Translations under genes and position numbers: made by a program
The notes under the pieces: generated by a model
What the model saw: only the letters and a program-made list of their open reading frames with translations
Told to the model about the DNA's origin: nothing
Database searches by the model: none
Source: a virus
Direction: 5' to 3' (one strand)
IMG/VR virus record: IMGVR_UViG_3300030098_003093
Coordinates: 1 to 52,674 of that record
Length of the DNA: 52,674 nt
Part shown: in pieces, positions 46,336 through 52,674 of the stretch
Position numbering within the stretch: the first letter of the stretch is position 1
Layout: each line of letters opens with the position of its first letter

Positions 46336-47973
46336 ATGGCTTTAGATGTAAAAGTAATTTTTGATTTAGATAATTCAAAGCTTAAGATAGAGGATAATAA
46401 CAATTATTCAAGTGGATATTCTTTTTCCGGGCAACTTAATGTAGTTCTTACAGTTACAGGTCCTGGAGGAGCTGTTCATGCCGGAGGTACATCTAGCGAG
46501 CCAGACATGACAATTTTAGCTAGCGAGTATACTCCTAGTATAGACCTGCAAGGTAACAGAAAATGGAATAGTGGAGAAGGAATAACATTACCATCGTCAT
46601 TAACTGGAGCTTGGACTGTTGCTTATAAAATTTATGATAATGCAGGAAGTGGGGATGTATATACAGAAACTTACAGCTTTAACTACGGATTTAGTTTGCC
46701 TGCAGTTAGTGTTGGGTTAACGGTTACTCAAAATTCATCTTTAATAACTAGTACAGATTCTACCAATTACTCTTCTAGTTACACTAACGATTCTTTAACA
46801 AGAAATCACCGAATACATCCTCCTGCTGGAGCGACTACTGCTACTGGGGTTGCTATACCAGAAGATGCTGAATCTGGAACTGCTTCTACTATTAATTATA
46901 CGGGAATAACAACAGGGTCGTGGAGAGCTACAGTTTCATCTACTGGAGAATGGTCTGATGGTAGCGCAAGTGATGCTACAACATCTAGTAGACATTATGT
47001 TACAGGAACACCTACAGGAGGCTCTACTACTACTGTAAATTCAGACCTTGGCTTATGCGATGTTTATTGTTGTTTAAAAGCCTTAAATGATAGATACGAA
47101 CAAGCTAAATGTAAAAATAAAGATTTAGCAGAAGAATACAAAGCAAAAATAGAAGATGTTACTAGAATGGTTACGTTATATGTTCAAGCGGTTACTTGCG
47201 GATTAACAGGTGATGCAGAATGTTATATAAATGATATTAAAACTGTTTCTGAATGTGGGACAGAATGTAATTGTTATGGCTCGGGTAGTGCTCCGGCAAA
47301 CATACCTATAGTTTCTAAAATATCTACTGACACTTTTGTTATTGAAAATAAATCTGAAAGATTGTCATTAACATCTTCCGGTTCAGGAACTTCAGCTGAC
47401 CCTGTAATTTATAGCATGGATTTAGGCCCTTCTATATCTTCTAATATTGCTTATATTGCAGAAAATATTCATGAAACAAATAGTTCTATTAATAGGGTGG
47501 AAAGTGAAATGGCTGAGGTTTTAGAATCTTTAGAATTATCTACTGAATCTGCCGAAAGATTAACTATGAAGGTGAATCATAATTATTCAAACACTGGTGT
47601 TTCTATTGTTAAAAAAGAAAGCTTTAGAACTGGGTCTAGATTTTATAGTGCAGACACTGATGATATTTCAGTAGTTTCATCTAACACTTCTGAATCTACT
47701 TGGAAAAATTTAAACAACTCTATTGTAATGTCTAATATTTATGATTCAAAGTGGAGAGAAACTGATTTTTATGTTGAAGCTATAGTTTTAAACAATCCTG
47801 ATTTAGAAATAGATGTCTTTACTTTAGATAAAAAAGGAAGTAGTGGTTATGGTTCTTTTTATTATCGTTTTATTAATAAAAAAGGATATGTTTTAACAAA
47901 CAATAATTTAAAAAAATACGGAGAAATTCAAGTTTCTTTTGACTTGATTTCTGATTCAAAAACAAATGAATAA
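46336..47973 (+). CDS. Fibre/tail protein with modules shared with the giant protein
   Basis: 545 residues: an N-terminal beta domain (VKVIFDLDNSKLKIEDNNNYSS, like CLDLDNGVFDFVDNNDYS of the giant protein), then a Cys-rich helical module (YCCLKALNDRYEQAKCKNKDLAEEYKAKI ... LYVQAVTCG) parallel to the giant protein's KIRNKYDKAVCDCDTLKIKKYRAQL module, then the region shared with the previous gene. This is domain shuffling inside the adhesion gene cluster. Confidence 0.55.
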   Translation: MALDVKVIFDLDNSKLKIEDNNNYSSGYSFSGQLNVVLTVTGPGGAVHAGGTSSEPDMTILASEYTPSIDLQGNRKWNSGEGITLPSSLTGAWTVAYKIYDNAGSGDVYTETYSFNYGFSLPAVSVGLTVTQNSSLITSTDSTNYSSSYTNDSLTRNHRIHPPAGATTATGVAIPEDAESGTASTINYTGITTGSWRATVSSTGEWSDGSASDATTSSRHYVTGTPTGGSTTTVNSDLGLCDVYCCLKALNDRYEQAKCKNKDLAEEYKAKIEDVTRMVTLYVQAVTCGLTGDAECYINDIKTVSECGTECNCYGSGSAPANIPIVSKISTDTFVIENKSERLSLTSSGSGTSADPVIYSMDLGPSISSNIAYIAENIHETNSSINRVESEMAEVLESLELSTESAERLTMKVNHNYSNTGVSIVKKESFRTGSRFYSADTDDISVVSSNTSESTWKNLNNSIVMSNIYDSKWRETDFYVEAIVLNNPDLEIDVFTLDKKGSSGYGSFYYRFINKKGYVLTNNNLKKYGEIQVSFDLISDSKTNE

Positions 47974-47984
47974 AAAATAAAAAA

Positions 47985-49526
47985 ATGAGTGCATTAAGTA
48001 ATTTAGGAAATGGTTCTGGTTATATATATATTACCGATAAAGATAATGTAATTATATCTAATCTAGCCAATACTGCTGACAATAAACAATTAATAATTTC
48101 GGAAGCCGTTTATAACGGAGCTTTAGCTAATGAAAGTGGAAGTATTTTTACGGGTAATTATAATAGATATTATATAAATGCTGATTCTTCAGCATCATCT
48201 GGAACTATTAGTGGTGCTGTAGAAATAACTAATTATATTACAGGTTTTAATTTAGGTAATACAATGCCTCATGTAGATGTTACTGCTGCAGCTGGAGTAA
48301 TTACTTATACTAGATATTCTAATATACAAAGAATAGTTGTAGACACACAAAGTTCTGCGGCTACAGACGATATTCTTTATATAAGAGAAACAAATAGTTA
48401 TATTGCAGACGGGGATATTTTAATACTAGTAGGAGCACATGATGAAAGAGTTTCAACTTTTATTGATTGTTTAAGCAACGGTGGGCAAGACGCTAAAAAA
48501 GCTAATGCTGGAGTTGCTCTTTCTGGAATTGGTCAATTATCACTAGACTCTACTACTAGTTTTGAAACTCTTGATGAAAATTATGTTTTAATGATGTATT
48601 ATTGTGAGGCAACTACAAAATGGCATGAAATAAACAGAGCTCCAAATGCAGTTATAACAGATAGAAAATTAAGAGATAATGATATAAATGTTCCTATAAA
48701 AGGTTCAAAAGTAATATCAAGCATTACAGCTGGAGATGTTACAACTCCTCAAGCGGGTATAACAGAAGGGACAATTTTAGTTACGGGAACACACAGTATA
48801 GGTAGTGGTACTTTTACTATTGATAAGCCTAGTGGAGGGGTCGCAAAAGAAGGAGAAAAAATGATTGCTGTTTGGAATGCTAATTTAACAACTTCTGGTG
48901 CTGTTAATGTATTTGGACAAACTTTAACTACAGACCAAATGTTAAATGGTACAACAAAGCCAATGGAAATCATTACTCATTATGTAAACGGTGCTTGGCA
49001 AGATGGTATTATATCAAGAAGTGATGATGCTTCTGAAGACGCATTAGGAAATCCTTCTTCTGACGGAATGGTTTTAACTTCAACAGCTGCAGGGGTAAGA
49101 AGTTGGGCTAAAAGAGAAAAGGTAATACATACTGTAAGCGCTACTTATGATACAGCTTCAATGGCTAAAACAGTAGCAGATACACCAGTTGTAATTGCTG
49201 TAGATGCATTTCCTACAGGCTCTTTAATTATGTGTGACGAAGCTATAATAGAAATGGAAACAGCTTTAACTTCGGGAAGTTCTGCTGATGTTTCTATAGG
49301 AGTAAATGGTGGTGGTATATCTCAAGACCTAGATGCTATACATGATGAAACAGATTATAATGCAGCTCCATTTAATAGTGCAACAGCAGTTACTAGAACT
49401 AGCCCAGGAGGAAGTGTTACAATACTAAAACCTGCTAGTGGTCCTTGTAATATAGAGGTAAATGTTACAGCAGCAGATTTAACGGGAGGTAAGTTTACTG
49501 TTACTGTTCCTTACATGACATCTTAA
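47985..49526 (+). CDS. Beta-rich putative tail fibre protein
   Basis: 513 residues, Thr/Ser/Gly/Ala-rich with regular strands: SSAATDDILYIRETNSYIADGDILILVGAHDERVSTFIDC, a helical LLDSTTSFETLDENYVLMMYYCEATTKWHEI-like centre and a beta C-terminus (VEVNVTAADLTGGKFTVTVPYM-like). Probably a trimeric fibre or tail needle. No family recognised. Confidence 0.5.
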   Translation: MSALSNLGNGSGYIYITDKDNVIISNLANTADNKQLIISEAVYNGALANESGSIFTGNYNRYYINADSSASSGTISGAVEITNYITGFNLGNTMPHVDVTAAAGVITYTRYSNIQRIVVDTQSSAATDDILYIRETNSYIADGDILILVGAHDERVSTFIDCLSNGGQDAKKANAGVALSGIGQLSLDSTTSFETLDENYVLMMYYCEATTKWHEINRAPNAVITDRKLRDNDINVPIKGSKVISSITAGDVTTPQAGITEGTILVTGTHSIGSGTFTIDKPSGGVAKEGEKMIAVWNANLTTSGAVNVFGQTLTTDQMLNGTTKPMEIITHYVNGAWQDGIISRSDDASEDALGNPSSDGMVLTSTAAGVRSWAKREKVIHTVSATYDTASMAKTVADTPVVIAVDAFPTGSLIMCDEAIIEMETALTSGSSADVSIGVNGGGISQDLDAIHDETDYNAAPFNSATAVTRTSPGGSVTILKPASGPCNIEVNVTAADLTGGKFTVTVPYMTS

Positions 49527-49537
49527 AATAAATAAAT

Positions 49538-50311
49538 ATGGCTATAAGCGTAAACGAATTATATAGATTTGTTCAGTTTGTTGCAAATAAAGAACAATCT
49601 GGATTTATAAAGCCATCAGAATTTAATTTAGCCGTTGATAGGGCTCAAATGCAATTCTTTATGGAAAGATATGGTAATCCAGCAGAATACCAGCCAGGAA
49701 GACCTATTCCTAGAGTTGCTTATAATCAAACTCAAAAAGTTTCTGACGATTTAAGAAAATTTATAAAAAGGTCTGCTATTCCTGTTGATGTTAATGGAAT
49801 AATGCAATATCCTGAAGATTATCTTCATTTTAGCTCGGCAACATATCATTTTGTAGAGCAGCCTGTGAGTACAGAAACTCCAGATGATAATTGTGATGAT
49901 TGTCCAGGAAGCGGAACTAGTACTGTAACAATAGGAGAAATAACAAACCATACGGTTACTGTTAGACCTGTAGATGATTCTGAATTGTCTTATTTATTAC
50001 AAAGCAGTATTGTTAGACCGGATGAAAAAAACCCTGTATTAACTTTTTATCAAGAAGGAGTTCAATATCATCCAAAAAATTTAGGAGCTGTAGATTTTGT
50101 TTATTTAAGAAGACCTATAAAGCCTGAGTGGTCTTTTAATTTAAATTCAAACGGTAGGCCTGAATATGACCCCGTTAGCTCTGTAGATTTAGAATGGCCT
50201 GAGCAAGTTTTTAACGAAATAGCAGTAAGAATATTGTCTTTTGTTGGTGTAAATTTAAGAGAAGGAGAATTAACTCAATATAGTGAAGGGAAAAGACAAA
50301 CAGGAATATAA
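49538..50311 (+). CDS. Neck/ring-type tail protein
   Basis: 257 residues; helical N-terminus (ISVNELYRFVQFVANKEQSGFIKPSEFNLAVDRAQMQFFMERYGNP) with a motif common in Bacteroidota-phage ring/neck proteins, then beta sections. First of three similar-sized tail genes. In short-tailed phages such genes encode connector rings. Confidence 0.55.
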   Translation: MAISVNELYRFVQFVANKEQSGFIKPSEFNLAVDRAQMQFFMERYGNPAEYQPGRPIPRVAYNQTQKVSDDLRKFIKRSAIPVDVNGIMQYPEDYLHFSSATYHFVEQPVSTETPDDNCDDCPGSGTSTVTIGEITNHTVTVRPVDDSELSYLLQSSIVRPDEKNPVLTFYQEGVQYHPKNLGAVDFVYLRRPIKPEWSFNLNSNGRPEYDPVSSVDLEWPEQVFNEIAVRILSFVGVNLREGELTQYSEGKRQTGI

Positions 50312-50314
50312 GAT

Positions 50315-50947
50315 ATGGCAACTACAAAAAAACAATTAGCAGAGCAAATACTTAGACTCCTAAAGTCTGGTGATGTTACTCATGACAACTCTATAGATAG
50401 TAGAGAAATACTTTTAGCTGTAGAGCAGGAAAGAGACAGACTAATTAGAGAAAGATTAATGCAGTCTATGGCTCAAGGTGAAGGGACTATACCGGGAGAT
50501 GTTATAAGTGCTTTTGACAGTATAAAAATAAAAAAAGACCATGTAAAACATTTGTTATACTCTCAGTTGCCAGGAAGACCTTTATCTCTTATGGACGACA
50601 AAGGAATAGTTCATGTTAGTTATACTGCAGACCAAGCTAATGCTTTTATTAGAGTAGCTAATGGTAGCCTTAGTTTATATAATGGATTATTGTCTTCAGA
50701 TATTGGGGGTAGAGGAGGATATTGGTTAGAGGGAGATAGAATATATTACAATGAATCTGTAGATGATTGTTGTGGAAATACAGTAATTATAAAAATGGTT
50801 ATGAATGCTGGAGATGTAGACCCTTCTCAGCCATTTCCTATACCTGCGGATATGGAAGCTGCTGTTATAAGAAATGTATTACAATTATATGGGGCTACTC
50901 AGGCAGTGCCTAATGATGAAACTAATGATAATTTAGAAACAGCTTAA
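50315..50947 (+). CDS. Neck/ring-type tail protein
   Basis: 210 residues; LAEQILRLLKSGDVTHDNSIDSREILLAVEQERDRLIRERLMQSMAQGEG at the start, then beta regions with conserved-looking GDRIYYNES. Three bases after the previous gene. Resembles ring proteins by position and layout. Confidence 0.5.
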   Translation: MATTKKQLAEQILRLLKSGDVTHDNSIDSREILLAVEQERDRLIRERLMQSMAQGEGTIPGDVISAFDSIKIKKDHVKHLLYSQLPGRPLSLMDDKGIVHVSYTADQANAFIRVANGSLSLYNGLLSSDIGGRGGYWLEGDRIYYNESVDDCCGNTVIIKMVMNAGDVDPSQPFPIPADMEAAVIRNVLQLYGATQAVPNDETNDNLETA

Positions 50948-50948
50948 T

Positions 50949-51686
50949 ATGCCAAAAGATGTAAAATTAGACGAGGTTGTTAAATCTTTGCTTATACAGC
51001 ATGGAGAACAAACAGAGCATAAATACATGATGTATTTAGATGCAGCTATTAGAGGATTAAAAGAATTGACTTTTGATATTTTACAAAATATTAAGTCAGA
51101 AACACTAGATGTAAATACTAATTTAACTGTAGACTTACCATGTGACTTTGTTAACTACACAAGAATAGGATTGTGTAGGTCTCACGGAAGAATAGAAACT
51201 TTAGGGTATGATGAATACTTGTGTACACAAAATAATGTAGATTTATGTGGTGACGAAACTGCTAATGATTTTAGTGGAGAAAGTAGTGTTAGTGGAGGAA
51301 ATTCAAGAAATGGAGAGCTTACCGGAGGGTGGTATGGTCTTGGAGGTGGTCATAGAAATGGTTATTATAGAATTGATAGAGATAAAGCAAGAATTGTTTT
51401 GTCTTCAGAATTAGCTGGAGAATCTATTGTTTTAGAATATTTAAGTGATGGCTCTAATCCTAATGGAGACATGAAGGTTAATGCTTTAGCAGAAGAAGCC
51501 TTAAGAGCTTATATGCACTGGAAAATAATACAAAGACGTGCTGGTATTCCAATGCAAGAAAAAGAAGCCGCAAGAAGAGACTGGTATAATGAAAAAAGAT
51601 TAGCTAGAGCAAGAATAGTAAACTTTACCCCTGACCAAGCTTGGAGAATTTCAAGAAAACAAGTAAAACAATCACCTAAATTTTAA
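50949..51686 (+). CDS. Neck/ring-type tail protein
   Basis: 245 residues; LDEVVKSLLIQHGEQTEHKYMMYLDAAIRGLKELTFDILQNI, then VDLPCDFVNYTRIGLC and a C-terminal basic helix (EKEAARRDWYNEKRLARARIVNF). A head-tail connector with this pattern precedes the stabilization protein, as in P22-like and crAss-like clusters. Confidence 0.55.
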   Translation: MPKDVKLDEVVKSLLIQHGEQTEHKYMMYLDAAIRGLKELTFDILQNIKSETLDVNTNLTVDLPCDFVNYTRIGLCRSHGRIETLGYDEYLCTQNNVDLCGDETANDFSGESSVSGGNSRNGELTGGWYGLGGGHRNGYYRIDRDKARIVLSSELAGESIVLEYLSDGSNPNGDMKVNALAEEALRAYMHWKIIQRRAGIPMQEKEAARRDWYNEKRLARARIVNFTPDQAWRISRKQVKQSPKF

Positions 51687-51689
51687 TGA

Positions 51690-52674
51690 ATGGCTTTAGA
51701 AAAAAAAGTGCTTGCTGGTGGAGGAATGGACAAGGATACCGATTCAAGGTTTCTTGCTAAAAATGATTATAGAGAGGCTCACAATGTGCGTATATCTACT
51801 TCTGATGAAGGAAATGAGGGTACTGTAGAAAATATACGTTCAAATTTAAAGATACCTAATTTAGATGTTGATGCGCAAGGAAACAAAGTAATAGGTTCTT
51901 ATGAAGACGTAGATAATAAAAAAGTTTATTATTTTGTAGCTGGAGCAGCGTGGACTGGAGGAAATTCTATATATCAATATGATACAAGCACAGAAACAGT
52001 ACAGTTAGTTTTACAAGATTCTTTATTAAATTTTGATAGAAATTATTTAATTACAGGAATTAGTATAATAGGAACTGATGAGGATAGATTTCCTCTAGGA
52101 CTTTTGTACTGGACAGATGATTTTAATCCTCCAAGAAAAATAAACATTGATAAAGCACTTAGGTATACTGCTTCTGGAGGTGGAGACCCTTTAGGTTATC
52201 AAAGCATAACTTTTGATTCTTTAGACGCAATTAAACATCCTCCTGAAAAAGAGCCTACTTGTCAAAATTTAACAGTTTTAAATCCTTTTTTAACAGATAC
52301 AAATACACAAAACAATCAACTAAAAGGAAGGTCATGGCAATTTAAATATAGATGGGTATATGATGATGGAGAAATATCTTCTTGGTCTCCTAATAGTTTA
52401 GTTCATGCTGACACTAATTTTGATTCTTTTTTTGATTCTGGTACCGTTTCTAATGTTTCAAATGTTCTTCCCGTTGCTTTTAATAGTGGTGAAGAACTAG
52501 TTGAAAGAATACAAATAGCAACTAGAAACAGTAATGACATGGATGACTGGCTTCTTGTTTGTGATATAAAAAAATCTTATTTAAAAGAAAAAGTTGGTAC
52601 AAGCGTATCTTCAATTTCACCTTTAGGGACTGGTACTGTATTAAATAATAACAATCAATATGTATTTTATTTTT
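51690..52674 (+). CDS. Tail stabilization protein, P22 gp10-like (3' truncated)
   Basis: ATG at 51690, four bases after the preceding stop, gives an open frame to the window end (328 codons). It begins MALEKKVLAGGGMDKDTDSR, then LAKNDYREAHNVRISTSDEGNEGTVENI, the hallmark of phage stabilization proteins (P22 gp10-like: GGMNxDxDExxxxxGDYRDAxNxR). Such proteins plug and stabilise the portal tail after DNA packaging. Its C-terminus lies outside the window. Confidence 0.75.
   Translation, partial: MALEKKVLAGGGMDKDTDSRFLAKNDYREAHNVRISTSDEGNEGTVENIRSNLKIPNLDVDAQGNKVIGSYEDVDNKKVYYFVAGAAWTGGNSIYQYDTSTETVQLVLQDSLLNFDRNYLITGISIIGTDEDRFPLGLLYWTDDFNPPRKINIDKALRYTASGGGDPLGYQSITFDSLDAIKHPPEKEPTCQNLTVLNPFLTDTNTQNNQLKGRSWQFKYRWVYDDGEISSWSPNSLVHADTNFDSFFDSGTVSNVSNVLPVAFNSGEELVERIQIATRNSNDMDDWLLVCDIKKSYLKEKVGTSVSSISPLGTGTVLNNNNQYVFYF

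Noticed and set aside
1-52674. tRNA genes, CRISPR arrays, integrase or insertion sequences
   Set aside because: No T-arm/acceptor pattern, regular spacer repeats, recombinase catalytic motif or transposase was recognisable by reading both strands; a formal tRNA scan was not possible.

Overview
The window is a 52.7 kb stretch of a double-stranded DNA phage genome. Both ends cut through genes: the first gene enters from the left already open, and the last runs off the right. The host is most probably a marine member of Bacteroidota, class Flavobacteriia. The DNA is AT-rich. Promoters follow the Bacteroidota form (TTG, about 19-23 nt, TAnnTTTG), leaders lack clear Shine-Dalgarno sequences, and there is a DUF4373-type replication protein. 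Two proteins carry flavobacterial surface-protein features: a type IX secretion (T9SS) sorting domain and a SprB-like repeat. The head and neck genes, including a P22 gp10-like stabilization protein, suggest a short-tailed virion, perhaps distantly crAss-like. No integrase, CRISPR array or convincing tRNA gene was seen.

Layout. (1) 1-10.9 kb, rightward: the end of a large, probably internal, virion protein; two beta-rich proteins, one LamG-like; a predicted outer-membrane barrel lipoprotein; a staphylococcal-nuclease-like gene; several tiny membrane and Cys-rich genes; a thioredoxin-fold protein without CxxC; a 1003-residue MAM/GCTD-repeat protein with a T9SS C-terminal domain; then lysis genes (3-TM holin, M15 peptidase, amidase-like protein). 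(2) 10.9-26.7 kb, leftward: the replication and recombination block (phosphoesterase, Nmad1-type protein, RusA-like resolvase, PD-(D/E)XK nuclease, primase-helicase, DUF4373 protein, SSB-like protein, winged helix, DnaA-domain-IV protein, RecE-like nuclease, annealase), followed by about 20 small unknown early genes. (3) 26.7-27.06 kb: an unusual non-coding control region. (4) 27.06-28.53 kb, leftward: a chain of very small basic proteins, one with an HNH-like motif. (5) 28.65-30.3 kb, rightward: small genes including a GroES-like co-chaperonin. (6) 30.36-31.83 kb, leftward: two beta-rich structural genes. (7) 31.9-52.7 kb, rightward: terminase, portal, scaffold-like protein, major capsid protein, a giant fibre-like protein with SprB-like and GCTD repeats, related fibre proteins, neck/ring proteins and the stabilization protein.

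Working together: leftward early transcription would make the replisome and the nuclease-annealase pair. Rightward promoters with strong TATATTTG elements, separated by intrinsic terminators, would make capsid, tail and lysis proteins. A perfectly symmetric divergent promoter at 31871-31918 links terminase to the leftward structural pair.

The most unusual signals are: (a) a 14-bp interrupted palindrome (TCGGACTTGTCCGA) present in 11 full or near-full copies only between 15.9 and 27.0 kb, always in one orientation, often inside genes in the frame giving SDKS(D/E) or right at stop codons; (b) a phage-encoded protein built as a host T9SS cargo; (c) a stop-codon-anchored intercistronic hairpin element present three times on both strands; and (d) several structured non-coding segments near a possible origin. 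All functional statements come from reading the sequence and remembered family motifs; no database search was run.
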